Source: Sphingomonas sp. PAMC 26605
GTDB lineage: Bacteria > Pseudomonadota > Alphaproteobacteria > Sphingomonadales > Sphingomonadaceae
Reading direction: 5' to 3'
DNA: 56,902 bases
NCBI RefSeq assembly: GCF_000241485.1
Contig: NZ_JH584241.1
Span: 3,847,707-3,904,608, forward strand
The notes under the pieces are model-generated. The model was not told where the DNA came from, made no database searches, and saw only the letters and a list, made by a program, of their open reading frames with translations. This document shows positions 8,254 to 17,033 of this stretch, piece after piece (the stretch's first letter is position 1; every line of letters begins with the position of its first letter). The position numbers and the translations under genes were made by a program.

Positions 8254-10452
8254 ATGGATAGACTCACCCGTCGCCCGCGCAACCTGTTCGCTCTTGCAGC
8301 CCTGCTCGCGGTCGCCGCGGCCCCTGCCCCGCCCCCCGGCGAGCAGGCGCGCTGGCGCGGCGAGGCGGCACGCGTCACGATCACGCGGGATACGTGGGGG
8401 ATCGCGCATGTCATGGGACGCAGCGACGCCGATGCGGTGTTCGGCGCGATCTATGCGCAGGCCGAGGATGATTTCGGCCGGATCGAGGCAAACTACCTGA
8501 CAGCGCTCGGCCGCACCGCCGAAGCGGAGGGCGAAGCCGCGATCTGGGCCGATCTGCGCCAGCGATTGTATGTCGATCCGGTGGAATTGCAGGCGCAATA
8601 CCGCGCCAGCCCGGCCTATCTGCAGACTTTGATGGCCGCCTGGGCCGACGGGCTGAACTATTATCTCGCGACGCACCCGCAGGTCCATCCCAAGGTGCTG
8701 ACCCACTTCGAGCCGTGGATGGCCTTGTCGTTCACCGAAGGCAGCATCGGCGGCGACATCGAGCGGATCTCGCTTCCTGACCTCGCCGCTTTCTATGGCG
8801 ACAAGACGGTCGCGGTCGCCGCCGAGGATGCCGGCCCGCTCCCCCGCGAACCGCGCGGATCGAACGGCATCGCGATCGCGCCGAAGAACACCGTGAACGG
8901 GCACGCGCTGCTGCTGATCAACCCGCACACCAGCTTCTACTTCCGCTCCGAACTGCAGATGACGAGCGGCGAAGGTTTGAACGCCTATGGCGCGTCGACC
9001 TGGGGACAGTTCTTCATCTACCAGGGCTTCAACGAGCAAGCCGGGTGGATGCATACGTCGTCGGGCGTCGACAATGTCGACGAATTCGCCGAGACCATCC
9101 ACGAGCACCGCGCCGGTCCGATGACCTATCTGTCGGGCAAGGAAGACCGCCCGCTCACGTACAGACTGATCACGATCGCCTACCGCAAAGCCGATGGGAC
9201 GAACGCGACGCGACACTTCACCACCTACGCCACGTCCCATGGCCCGATCGTCGCCGAGCGCCGTAACGGATGGATCGCGCAGGCGCTGATGTGGAAGCCC
9301 GTCCCCGCGCTCGAGCAAAGCTGGCTGCGCACCAAGGCGCACGATCTCGCGAGCTACATGCAGGTCGCCGAGCGAAAGGCGAATTCGTCGAACGACACGC
9401 TCTTCGCCGATGCCAAGGGCGAGATCGCCTATCTGCACCCCCAATTCGTGCCCATCCGCGACGACCGCTTCGATTATACCAAGCCCGTCGATGGCGCCGA
9501 CCCGGCGACCGACTGGCACGGGCTGCACACGATCGCCAGCCTGCCAAACGCGATCAACCCGGGCGTCGGCTGGGCGCGCAACACCAATGACTGGCCGTGG
9601 AGCGCCGCAGGAACCGACAGCCCCAAGGCGAAGGACTATCCGCGCTACATGGACATGGTCGGCGAGAACCAGCGCGGCGTGCATGCCGACCTGCTGCTTA
9701 CCGGGCGCCACGATTTCACCCCCGAACGGCTCATTGCCGCCGCGTATGACAGCTATATGCCGGCGTTCGCGGCCCTGATCCCGCCCTTGGTCAAGGCCTA
9801 TGACGCGCTCCCGCCAACCGATCCGCGCCGCGCCAAGCTCGCCGCGCCAATCGAAGTTCTGCGGAACTGGGACGATCGCTGGGGCCCCGAGTCGGTCGCC
9901 ACCACCCTCGGCGTGCTGTGGGCCGGTCAGATGTGGCGCGAGGTCGGCAGTTTCGTCCAGGCCGAGCAGATCAACGTGCCCCGCTATATCGCGACGCGCG
10001 TCTCCGACAGCGCCAAGCTCGACGCGCTGGCCGGTGCGGTCGACCAACTGACGCGCGATTTCGGCGACTGGCGCGTCGGCTGGGGGCGGATCAACCGCTT
10101 CCAGCGGCTCGACGATGCGATCGCGCCGCATTTCGACGACGCCCGCCCGAGCATCCCGGTTCCCTTCGCCTCGGCGCAATGGGGCAGCCTCGCCTCGTTC
10201 GGCGCGAAATTCTATCCCAATACCACCAAGCTCTACGGATCGAGCGGCAACAGCTTCGTCGCGGTGGTCGAGTTCGGCCCGAAGCTGCGCGCCTGGGCGG
10301 TGACCGCCGGCGGCGAAAGCGGCGATCCCGCCTCGCCGCACTTCGCCGACCAGGCGGAGCGCTATGCCACGGGCGCATTGCGGCCGGTCTATTTCTATCC
10401 CGAGGATCTCGCCGGCCATGTCGAGCGGCGCTACCGCCCGGGCGAGCGCTGA
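8254..10452 (+). CDS. Penicillin acylase family Ntn hydrolase (secreted acylase)
   Basis: A 732-residue precursor of the penicillin acylase / acyl-homoserine-lactone acylase family, exported and probably self-cleaved into alpha and beta chains. The start at ATG 8254 places a signal peptide (LFALAALLAVAAAPAP) directly after the Arg-rich n-region; an in-frame ATG at 8233 is an alternative. The predicted N-terminal nucleophile of the beta chain is Ser203 in EPRGSNGIAIAP, with LLLINPHTSF downstream, as expected for the fold. The early motif ITRDTWGIAHVMG and AIYAQAEDDFGR also fit the family. Amide substrates such as N-acyl amino acids, acyl-HSLs or beta-lactam side chains are possible, but the sequence does not decide. 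It converges on the TonB-receptor gene with only 5 bp between stop codons. Confidence 0.92.
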   Translation: MDRLTRRPRNLFALAALLAVAAAPAPPPGEQARWRGEAARVTITRDTWGIAHVMGRSDADAVFGAIYAQAEDDFGRIEANYLTALGRTAEAEGEAAIWADLRQRLYVDPVELQAQYRASPAYLQTLMAAWADGLNYYLATHPQVHPKVLTHFEPWMALSFTEGSIGGDIERISLPDLAAFYGDKTVAVAAEDAGPLPREPRGSNGIAIAPKNTVNGHALLLINPHTSFYFRSELQMTSGEGLNAYGASTWGQFFIYQGFNEQAGWMHTSSGVDNVDEFAETIHEHRAGPMTYLSGKEDRPLTYRLITIAYRKADGTNATRHFTTYATSHGPIVAERRNGWIAQALMWKPVPALEQSWLRTKAHDLASYMQVAERKANSSNDTLFADAKGEIAYLHPQFVPIRDDRFDYTKPVDGADPATDWHGLHTIASLPNAINPGVGWARNTNDWPWSAAGTDSPKAKDYPRYMDMVGENQRGVHADLLLTGRHDFTPERLIAAAYDSYMPAFAALIPPLVKAYDALPPTDPRRAKLAAPIEVLRNWDDRWGPESVATTLGVLWAGQMWREVGSFVQAEQINVPRYIATRVSDSAKLDALAGAVDQLTRDFGDWRVGWGRINRFQRLDDAIAPHFDDARPSIPVPFASAQWGSLASFGAKFYPNTTKLYGSSGNSFVAVVEFGPKLRAWAVTAGGESGDPASPHFADQAERYATGALRPVYFYPEDLAGHVERRYRPGER

Positions 10453-10457
10453 GCCGC

Positions 10458-12848
10458 CTACCAGGCGACCGACACGCCGAGCCGGATATTGCGCGGGCGC
10501 AGCGGCGTCGTCTGCTGGCGCGAGGCGAGGATCAGCGGATTGCCGAGCGAGAAGCGGTTGGCGCTGGCATTGGTGAGATTGTCCCCCGCCAGCGTCACGT
10601 CGAACTTGCGCCAGTGCCAGGCGAGATCGGCGTCGAGCACGGCATAATTGCCCTGGCTGACATCGAGGAAATCCCCGGTGCCGAGCACAGACCGCCCGAC
10701 ATAACGCCCCGACGTGCCGATGCTCAGCGTCGAGGCGTCGCGTAGCGTCCAGCGATAGCTCAGCCCGGCGTTCCCGGCGAACGCCGGCGTCTCGGGCAAG
10801 CGCCGATTGGCCTTGACCGAGGATTGCGCGAGCGGCCCGTCGACGACGTTGTGCGTGTAGAGGAACGCGAAATTGGCGTGCAGCCCGCGCACCGGCACCC
10901 AATCCCCCGTCGCCTCGAGCCCGATAATGTCGGCGTTGCCGATATTCACCGTATAGGGCTGGCCGCGTCGCGAATAGAGATCGGCCTGGATGTCGCGCCA
11001 GCGCGCATAGGAAGTCGCGACGGTCAGCTCGAGTCCGGTCGCGCCGGTGCGCTGCTTGCGCATCCCGGCCTCGACCACCGCGATCGAATCGGAACCGAAA
11101 TCCTGCACCCGCCCGATACCGCTGGCGACCGCGAGGCCGCCGGTGCGGTACCCCGACTGCAGCCGCGCGAACAGCGCGAGCCGCGGCGCCACCAACCATG
11201 ATGCGGCGAGCGTCGGATCGATCCGCCGCGTCGCGCGCCCCTTGACGAAACTGTTGCTGCGCGGCGCTACCGACGGCTCGCCGTCGGTGCGAGCGCTGGT
11301 CACGCGCGCGCCGCCGGTCAGCGTCAACCGCTCGGTGACCGGCCAGTTGGCCTCGCCGAACACCGAGAAACTGTCGGTCCGATTGCTCACGCCGATGATG
11401 TCGCGCGGCTGGTCCGGCACGCCGAGCGCGCGCGCCTGAACGTCGCGATCCTCAAGAAAGGCGAGCCCGACGAGCCAGCCGACCCTGTCGGGCACCGCGC
11501 GCGACAGCCGTGCCTCTTGGACGAACAATTTGTCGGTCTGCTCGGTGGTATAGACGGTCGGCCCGGTCGCACCGATTGCGCGCGAGGCATCGAACGTGTC
11601 GAAGGTGCGCAGATCGACATAGCCCGTCGCCGAGACCAGATCGAGCCCGCTGTCCCAATGCTTGCGCACCACGCCGCGCGCGAGCTTGATATGGCTGCTA
11701 TACGGCTGGGCGAGCACCGAACGCCGCTCGAGCGGACCGCTCATCGTCTCGGCATATTGCGCGTCGGCCGCGTCGATCGTCTGCCCGAGCGCACCGAGCT
11801 CGATGCTCCAGCCATCGCCCGGCGCGATCGTCAGCGCCGCGCGCCCGCCGAGCCGGTCGGCACGATTGATATTGCCGAGCCCGCGCATCGAATCGGTGAT
11901 GTAGCCGCCGTCGCGCTCGCTATAGCCGACGATGCGCAGGCCGACGCGATCGGTCAGGATCGGCAGGTTGATCATCCCCGCCGCGTCATACCCCGCCTCG
12001 CCGCCCTGCGTCGCGGTAACGCCGCCGCTGAGCGAGGCGTGCGCCGTGGCGAGATCGGTCGGGTTCGGCTCGAGATGGATGATCCCGCCGATCGCGCCCG
12101 AACCGTATAGCGTGCCCTGCGGCCCCTCGAGCACCTCGACGCTCTTCATGTCGTAGAGGTTGAGGCTCGGCTCGGGGCCGGCAAAGCCCAAGGGGACTTC
12201 GTCGAAATAGAGGCTCGCGGTCGATTGCGTCGGGCCGTTGAAGCTGCTGTCGGCGATGCCGCGGATGAAGATCTTGTTGCGCCCTTCGCCGAGCTCGGTG
12301 TTCTGCAGCACCGGCGTATCGCGCGCGACATCGTCCATCGTCACCGACCGCGCCGCGAGCGAACCCGGCGCGAAGCCGCCGACCAGCAGCGCGCTGCCCG
12401 GGAAGCGCAGCAACGTCGAGCCCTGCTTGCTCGCGGTGACGATGATGTCGCCGGTGTTCTCGGGTTCGGCGACGCGCTTGCGCGCTGCCGGCCGGGGGCG
12501 TGGCGCAGCGACCGTGACGGGCGCGCGCACGATCCGATAGCTGCGCGCATCGATCGCGATCGCGCGATACCCGGTCCCGTCGAGCAGACGCCGCAGCGCC
12601 TCGCGCGGCGGCATCTGACCCCGCACCACGCGCGCTCGGATCCGCGCGAGTCCCGATTCGGTACTGATGATGTCGAACCCGCTCTGCTGCGCGAGCGTGG
12701 TCAGCGCGCGATCGAGCGGCTCGGCGGCGATCGAAACGGATACGCTTTGCGCGCTCGCCAACGTCGGCAGCGCGGCAGAAAGAACGATCGCAATCGGTGC
12801 GGCGGTGCGCAGTGTCTTACCGAGGCGAGATAAACCACCGCTCGCCAT
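10458..12848 (-). CDS. TonB-dependent receptor with N-terminal STN signalling domain
   Basis: A 796-residue outer-membrane receptor of the FecA class. The chosen start at ATG 12848 gives MASGG... followed by a signal peptide ending ALPTLASAQS; an upstream in-frame ATG at 12893 would lie deep inside the FecR gene. An STN/secretin-like domain follows (SVSIAAEPLDRALTTLAQQSG to about 110), which in FecA-type proteins contacts the anti-sigma factor. Then come a TonB box/plug region (DIIVTASKQG, VEVLEGPQGTLYGSGAIGG) and a 22-strand-type barrel ending in NIRLGVSVAW. The gene overlaps FecR by 32 bp. With the ECF sigma and FecR genes upstream, it forms a cell-surface signalling cassette. The imported ligand is unknown; the acylase next door is a hint, not proof. 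Confidence 0.92.
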   Translation of the reverse strand: MASGGLSRLGKTLRTAAPIAIVLSAALPTLASAQSVSVSIAAEPLDRALTTLAQQSGFDIISTESGLARIRARVVRGQMPPREALRRLLDGTGYRAIAIDARSYRIVRAPVTVAAPRPRPAARKRVAEPENTGDIIVTASKQGSTLLRFPGSALLVGGFAPGSLAARSVTMDDVARDTPVLQNTELGEGRNKIFIRGIADSSFNGPTQSTASLYFDEVPLGFAGPEPSLNLYDMKSVEVLEGPQGTLYGSGAIGGIIHLEPNPTDLATAHASLSGGVTATQGGEAGYDAAGMINLPILTDRVGLRIVGYSERDGGYITDSMRGLGNINRADRLGGRAALTIAPGDGWSIELGALGQTIDAADAQYAETMSGPLERRSVLAQPYSSHIKLARGVVRKHWDSGLDLVSATGYVDLRTFDTFDASRAIGATGPTVYTTEQTDKLFVQEARLSRAVPDRVGWLVGLAFLEDRDVQARALGVPDQPRDIIGVSNRTDSFSVFGEANWPVTERLTLTGGARVTSARTDGEPSVAPRSNSFVKGRATRRIDPTLAASWLVAPRLALFARLQSGYRTGGLAVASGIGRVQDFGSDSIAVVEAGMRKQRTGATGLELTVATSYARWRDIQADLYSRRGQPYTVNIGNADIIGLEATGDWVPVRGLHANFAFLYTHNVVDGPLAQSSVKANRRLPETPAFAGNAGLSYRWTLRDASTLSIGTSGRYVGRSVLGTGDFLDVSQGNYAVLDADLAWHWRKFDVTLAGDNLTNASANRFSLGNPLILASRQQTTPLRPRNIRLGVSVAW

Positions 12849-13776
12849 CGTGATGCCACTCAGCCCCAACCAATGCGGCCAAATGCGGGACATCCCGCGC
12901 AGCCGTCCCCGTCAGGCGGACCATGCCGCTAAAGGGACGCTGCGACAAGCTCGAGTCGATCGTGAGCGAGACACCGTCGAGCCGCAGCACCGCGCCCGCG
13001 ACGCGGCCGAACGGCTCGCCCGCAAAGGCGATCGCGCCGCTGCGCCAAGCGCCGACCTTGGCCGCATCGACCTTCGAGACGGTGATGCCGCCGACTTCCT
13101 CGTCGACCGTCGCCGCCGCACCGGCGCGCAATGCGACCGCTTCGCGCTGCGGCTGAAGCAGCACCGAGCCTTCGGCAACCTGAATCGCGAGCCGCTTGCC
13201 GTCGCGCTCGACGTTGAACACAGTTCCCACGTCCTGGACGACCTGGGTGCCCGACCGCACGGTGAAGGGCGCCCCTGCGTCGTGATGAACATGGAAGGTC
13301 GCCTCGCCCGACTCGAGTGTCGCGATGCGGGTGTTGTCATGGTCGAGCAGCAGGCGGCTCGCGCCGTTGAGTTCGATCCGCGTGCCATCGTTGAGGGCGA
13401 TGTCCCGCCGCTGGCCCGGCTTGGTCTCCACCGCGTAAGGCGACGCGGTGCCCCTCAGCCCGAGCGGAACGACCATCAGCGTAAGGCACGCAGCGGCCGC
13501 GACGGCAACGCCGCCCCCTGCCCACGCCCAGGCGCGGCGTCGTGGCGCGACGCCAACGGGCGGCGCACTTGCTTCGGCGGGGGTCGCCGCCGGGAACACT
13601 TCAGGATGGTCGGCGAGCGCCGCCATGTCGAGCGCGACGGCGTCGAACGCACGCGCATGCGCGGGATCTTCCTCAAGCCACGCCACAAAGGCGTGCCATT
13701 CCTGATCGCTCATATCGTCTTGGCGGAGTTGCCAGTCGATGGCGCGATCGACGATGTGCGCTGCTTCAGCGGTCAC
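12817..13776 (-). CDS. FecR-type anti-sigma factor
   Basis: A 319-residue single-pass inner-membrane anti-sigma protein. The start is set at GTG 13776-13774 because AGGGGAA (13790-13784) sits 7 nt upstream and the coding frame begins inside the sigma gene's end (11-bp overlap). Domains: an N-terminal sigma-binding region with DRAIDWQLRQDD and FVAWLEEDPAHARAFD (DUF4880-like, residues 8-45), a TM helix at about 85-105 (WAGGGVAVAAAACLTLMVVPL), and a periplasmic FecR domain (QRRDIALNDGTRIELNGAS, then GEATFHV and VRSGTQVVQDVGTVFNV). A C-terminal DUF4974-like end finishes the protein. It should hold the ECF sigma factor inactive until the STN domain of the neighbouring receptor signals ligand. Confidence 0.93.
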   Translation of the reverse strand: MTAEAAHIVDRAIDWQLRQDDMSDQEWHAFVAWLEEDPAHARAFDAVALDMAALADHPEVFPAATPAEASAPPVGVAPRRRAWAWAGGGVAVAAAACLTLMVVPLGLRGTASPYAVETKPGQRRDIALNDGTRIELNGASRLLLDHDNTRIATLESGEATFHVHHDAGAPFTVRSGTQVVQDVGTVFNVERDGKRLAIQVAEGSVLLQPQREAVALRAGAAATVDEEVGGITVSKVDAAKVGAWRSGAIAFAGEPFGRVAGAVLRLDGVSLTIDSSLSQRPFSGMVRLTGTAARDVPHLAALVGAEWHHDGERWFISPR

Positions 13777-14326
13777 GATTCGATTCCCCTTCGCTCGATA
13801 GACGATGTGGGTGCTCGGAATCCGCCTCACTCGCGGCCTTATAGTCTTGTATTTCTTTGACTGCCCTGCGCAACAGCTTTTCGACCCCGCTCAGCGTCAT
13901 GCCGAGCCGCGCGGCGATCTCCTTCTGCGGCACATCCTCGAGCCGGTAGAGTCGCAGCGCGGTGCTCATGCGTTCGGGCATCGACGCGAGCGCTCGCTCG
14001 AGCCGCGCGAGGCGTTCGCGGTCGAGCAAATGGCGCTCGATCGTCGGTTGCTCCTCGGCGGCGGGCTGGACTTCCATCCAGGCGGTATCTCGAGCGCCCG
14101 CGCGCGTTGCGGAGATCCGCCGGTCGGAAGCGTGGTTGGCCGCCATGCGATACAGATAGGCCGCAGGCTGCGCCACCGGCTGGCCCGCCGGAAGCTGATC
14201 GAGCTTGATCCACATGTCCTGCAGCGCGTCTTCGGCATCGGCGCGATTACCGAGCCGGGCGACCAGCAAACGCAGCAGCATCGGCTGCTCCGCCAGGAAC
14301 ACGGCCTTGAGACCGCTTTCGTTCAC
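13766..14326 (-). CDS. FecI-like ECF RNA polymerase sigma factor
   Basis: A 186-residue group IV sigma factor. Region 2 is at about 10-75 (LLRLLVARLGNRADAEDALQDMWIKL, then AAYLYRMAANHASDRRI). Region 4 is at about 115-165, with the helix-turn-helix VPQKEIAARLGMTLSGVEKLLRRAV. The start is GTG 14326-14324, and no better downstream start leaves region 2 intact. The short C-terminal tail after region 4 overlaps FecR by 11 bp. The gene order sigma-FecR-receptor is that of iron-starvation-type surface signalling, so it probably drives transcription of the receptor operon; promoter autoregulation cannot be shown. It is preceded by a 96-bp gap after the GT2 gene that presumably carries its own promoter. 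Confidence 0.94.
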   Translation of the reverse strand: MNESGLKAVFLAEQPMLLRLLVARLGNRADAEDALQDMWIKLDQLPAGQPVAQPAAYLYRMAANHASDRRISATRAGARDTAWMEVQPAAEEQPTIERHLLDRERLARLERALASMPERMSTALRLYRLEDVPQKEIAARLGMTLSGVEKLLRRAVKEIQDYKAASEADSEHPHRLSSEGESNRDR

Positions 14327-14422
14327 CGAATCGCCGGGGTGTGGGCCATAGGGCAGCGTAGAGCGCCCAACGCGTCCGCTCGCAAGCCCCGTGATATGCG
14401 ATTGCTCCGTATTGACGCAGGG

Positions 14423-15295
14423 TTACGCCGCTTTTTGCAGATCGGGCGCCGGATCGGACACAGCATAGAAGGACCGCTCGCGGATGCGATCGCTCGACAG
14501 TCGCCGCCCGGCGAGGCGACGTGCGAGAAATTGGTAGAAGAACCAGTCGCGCGCGGGCTTGGGCGTGGTGTGGTACAAAATCCGCTCGCCGAGCGTCCAG
14601 CGGATCGATTCGCGATCGCGCGGTCGCGGCGACGGCGCGCACCACAGGCCGCCGCCGTACGCCAGCCGCCCGAACTTTGCCATCCGGTGCATGATCTCGT
14701 GATCCTCGAGCACATAGCCCCAGCGCAGCGCATCGAACTGCCCGGCGCGGCGCAGTACGTCGGTGCGGAACACCTGCCCCGCCCCGCCGGTATGGCATTG
14801 CGCGGGGAGCAGGCGCGCGGCGCGCGCCATGCGCTTGGCGGCCTGGGCATGCTCCGCGTCGGTCGCATCGGGCGTGACGAAATAGGCGCCGCCAGCGACC
14901 GCGCCGGTTTCGAGCAGGCGTTCTGCCTGGCGCAGATAATCGGCGGGATAGAGCGTGTCGGCATCGCAGGTCGCGACGAAGCGCGTGCGGGTGCGCGCGA
15001 CGCCGGTCTGCAACGCGTTGACCTTGCCCGGCCGCCGCTCGATCAGCAGGGTGAAGGCGAGCCCGAGCCGGCGGCAGGTCGCCGCGGCGACCGCGCCACT
15101 GCCGTCGGTCGAGCCGTTGTCGATCAGGATCAGCTCGAACGGCACGTCCTGTGCGGCGAGGCTGGCGAGCGTGCCGTCGAGGAAATCCCGCTCGTTGAAG
15201 AACGGGATCAGCACGCTCCAGCGCGGCAACGCGGTCGCGGCGGCGCGCTTCCCCGGAGCTTCCCACTCGGGATAGTATTGCGATTCGAGCAACAT
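14423..15295 (-). CDS. Family 2 glycosyltransferase
   Basis: A 290-residue GT-A fold transferase that would move a sugar from a nucleotide donor. It shows the GT2 opening WSVLIPFFNERDFLDGTLASL, DNGSTDGSG (60-67), the DxD-type metal motif CDADTLYP (Asp111, Asp113), the mid-domain GGAGQVFRTDVLRRAGQF and the acceptor-site YVLEDHEIMHRM (Glu197, Asp198). The start is the ATG at 15295, because AGGAAA lies 5 nt upstream and the preceding small ORF ends 33 nt before it. Much longer upstream extensions of the frame have no support. No clear TM segment is seen, so it is probably peripheral or cytosolic. A GT39-like membrane transferase lies just upstream on the same strand, suggesting envelope glycan or lipid glycosylation. 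Confidence 0.88.
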   Translation of the reverse strand: MLLESQYYPEWEAPGKRAAATALPRWSVLIPFFNERDFLDGTLASLAAQDVPFELILIDNGSTDGSGAVAAATCRRLGLAFTLLIERRPGKVNALQTGVARTRTRFVATCDADTLYPADYLRQAERLLETGAVAGGAYFVTPDATDAEHAQAAKRMARAARLLPAQCHTGGAGQVFRTDVLRRAGQFDALRWGYVLEDHEIMHRMAKFGRLAYGGGLWCAPSPRPRDRESIRWTLGERILYHTTPKPARDWFFYQFLARRLAGRRLSSDRIRERSFYAVSDPAPDLQKAA

Positions 15296-15327
15296 GGCCG
15301 TTTCCTGTGGGCGTCTGTTCGACGGTC

Positions 15328-15474
15328 TTAGAAAGAAACGGAGAGAGCGCGGATCGCCGCGATGGCGCGCGCTCGGTTCGCGATGGTGCGGCCGCCCCCC
15401 GGCCAGCCACACCCGACGCCGGACGCGATACGGGCGGTTAAACCCGTCAATTGGTTCGCGGTCGGCATCGGCAA
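15328..15474 (-). CDS. Possible 48-residue small protein upstream of GT2
   Basis: A short frame beginning with TTG 15474 (or ATG 15468) has a textbook AGGAGA Shine-Dalgarno at 15486-15481, 6 nt before the TTG. It ends at TAA 15328, 32 nt before the GT2 start. The peptide opens PMPTANQLTG, contains GVGCGWPGGG in the middle and ends in a basic/hydrophobic tail (RARAIAAIRALSVSF). I recognise no family. The evidence is the ribosome binding site plus the operon-like spacing. It could equally be a leader peptide, or chance within the GT2 5' UTR. Confidence 0.4.
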   Translation of the reverse strand: MPMPTANQLTGLTARIASGVGCGWPGGGRTIANRARAIAAIRALSVSF

Positions 15475-15490
15475 ACGAGATCTCCTCGTT
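15474..15490 (-). promoter_or_regulatory. Hairpin enclosing the small-ORF ribosome binding site
   Basis: AACGAG at 15474-15479 and CTCGTT at 15485-15490 are perfect complements around a 5-nt loop. On the minus strand the AGGAGA Shine-Dalgarno lies within this stem-loop and the TTG start touches its base, so folding could hide the initiation site. Function is inferred. Confidence 0.35.
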
Positions 15491-15566
15491 ACACAAACGA
15501 TACCGATGCCGGAAAACCGGACGGGAATTTTGTATCCGGGAACTTTTTTTGGCGTCGCGCGTGCAG

Positions 15567-17033
15567 TCAGCGGCGGAATGGCCGATCGTTGCGCAGATAG
15601 ACGATCGCGCGATAATCGCCGCGCGGCGTGATGAACACCGGGCGATAGGCGCGCGCGAGCGCGGTTTCGATCGCCGCATGGCTTTGCCGGTTCCACGGCG
15701 CAAGCGGACGGCTGGCGCTGACGATCACCGGTGGACGGTGCGCAAGGATGCGGCGGACCTCGGCCGCTTCGTCGATCCCGGTCGCGGCTTGCTCGGGCGC
15801 ATAGGCGAGTGTCGACGGGAAGGCGTAGGCGGTCGGGATGCATGCGTCGGCAAGGTGATAGACGATAACGTCGCCGATGAAGACATAGGGGCATTCGTTC
15901 CCGCTGTTCGCCTTGACCACACCCGCGAGCGCCCGAACACCGGGCGCATCGTCGGGCCGGATCGCCGCCTCGACCGCAAACACCGTCAGCCCCGCCGCGA
16001 CGATCCCAAGCGCGATCCGGCGGTGCCGCCCGAAGGTTACCGCGGCGAGCGTCAGCAGCGGCGGCAGCAAGGGCAGCGCGTAGTGATCGAAAAAGACGCC
16101 GAGCAGCACGAACGGAACGAACGCGGCGCACGCCCAGGCGATCGCGAGCCGGATCTCCACGCGCGCCCGGTCGCGGCGGATCGCCACGGCCGCGCAGAGG
16201 ACGAGCAACAGGAGTTGCGCGCTGATACCGGCAAGCCGGCGCAGCGTTAGCTCCATCGGGTAACTGTAGTGACCCCGCGCGACGATCGAGCCGAAGTTAT
16301 CGTAGCAAAAGGCCCGAAAAGCGGCGGGCCCGAGCTGCCAGTAGAAACCGATTGCTGCCAGCGTCGGTGCGAGCCCCAGTGCGAGCCAAAAAAGCCCCGA
16401 AGCCGCGAGCGAGACGGGTTTCGCCCCGGCCCGGCGCAGATAATACAGATGCGCGATGCCAAAGAGCGCGCCTTCCACCGCGGGGGTATATTTGATCTGG
16501 ATCGCCAATCCCGCCAGCAGGCACGCACCCGCCCCGCTCCAGACGATCGCGCGGCGATCACAGCGCCGCGCCAGAGCGGGCAGGTGCAGCAACAGGATCG
16601 CGCCGGCCGCCATGAACAGGTTGAAGAACACCGGCGACTGCCCGGCGCGCCCGCTGAGCAGCGGCAGCCACACCAGATAGGCGGCGCCTGCGACCAGCGC
16701 GCCCGCCGCATTCGCGCCCGTCTGCCGCGCGGCGCGGCCGATTGCCCAGGCGGTGAGCGTGGTGAAGAGCAGCGCCACCAGTTGCACAGCGACGATCCCG
16801 TCGCCCGGCAGCAGCCGCGTCGCGGCATAGAGCAGGAACAACCCGATCGGCTTGCGGTCCCACAGGTCGATATAGGGCAAAGCGCCGTGCCACATTCGGC
16901 TGCCGACGAGCAGATAATATTGCTCGTCGCTATGGATGATCGGATTGCCGAAATCGGGCGCGCGCAGCGCGAGCGCGAGCAGCAGCAGGAGCAGAAACGG
17001 GGCCGCCACATGCAGCCGCCGCGCGAAACTCAA
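15567..17033 (-). CDS. GT39-like polytopic membrane glycosyltransferase
   Basis: A 488-residue multi-pass membrane protein resembling the PMT/ArnT-like GT39 (GT-C) superfamily, which uses polyprenyl-phosphate sugars. After a basic N-terminus comes APFLLLLLLALALRAP. The family acidic motif in the first periplasmic loop follows (NPIIHSDEQYYLLVGSRMWHG, then LPYIDLWDRKPIGLFLLY). About ten further hydrophobic segments follow, with a soluble C-terminal part (PYVFIGDVIVYHLADACIPTAY). The likely start is TTG 17033-17031, overlapping the astB stop as TTGA; an ATG at 17099 inside astB is the alternative. The acceptor is unknown. Location between astB and a GT2 gene gives no pathway, but envelope glycosylation is the family expectation. 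Confidence 0.8.
   Translation of the reverse strand: MSFARRLHVAAPFLLLLLLALALRAPDFGNPIIHSDEQYYLLVGSRMWHGALPYIDLWDRKPIGLFLLYAATRLLPGDGIVAVQLVALLFTTLTAWAIGRAARQTGANAAGALVAGAAYLVWLPLLSGRAGQSPVFFNLFMAAGAILLLHLPALARRCDRRAIVWSGAGACLLAGLAIQIKYTPAVEGALFGIAHLYYLRRAGAKPVSLAASGLFWLALGLAPTLAAIGFYWQLGPAAFRAFCYDNFGSIVARGHYSYPMELTLRRLAGISAQLLLLVLCAAVAIRRDRARVEIRLAIAWACAAFVPFVLLGVFFDHYALPLLPPLLTLAAVTFGRHRRIALGIVAAGLTVFAVEAAIRPDDAPGVRALAGVVKANSGNECPYVFIGDVIVYHLADACIPTAYAFPSTLAYAPEQAATGIDEAAEVRRILAHRPPVIVSASRPLAPWNRQSHAAIETALARAYRPVFITPRGDYRAIVYLRNDRPFRR

Noticed and set aside
8197..11199. 1000-codon minus-strand open frame
   Set aside because: It covers the acylase and part of the receptor in the wrong frame, with no domain signal.
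15539..15563. GGAAC followed 16 bp later by CGTG on the plus strand, resembling an EcfG promoter
   Set aside because: It points into the antisense of the GT39-like gene with no plus-strand gene downstream, and the -10 does not match.
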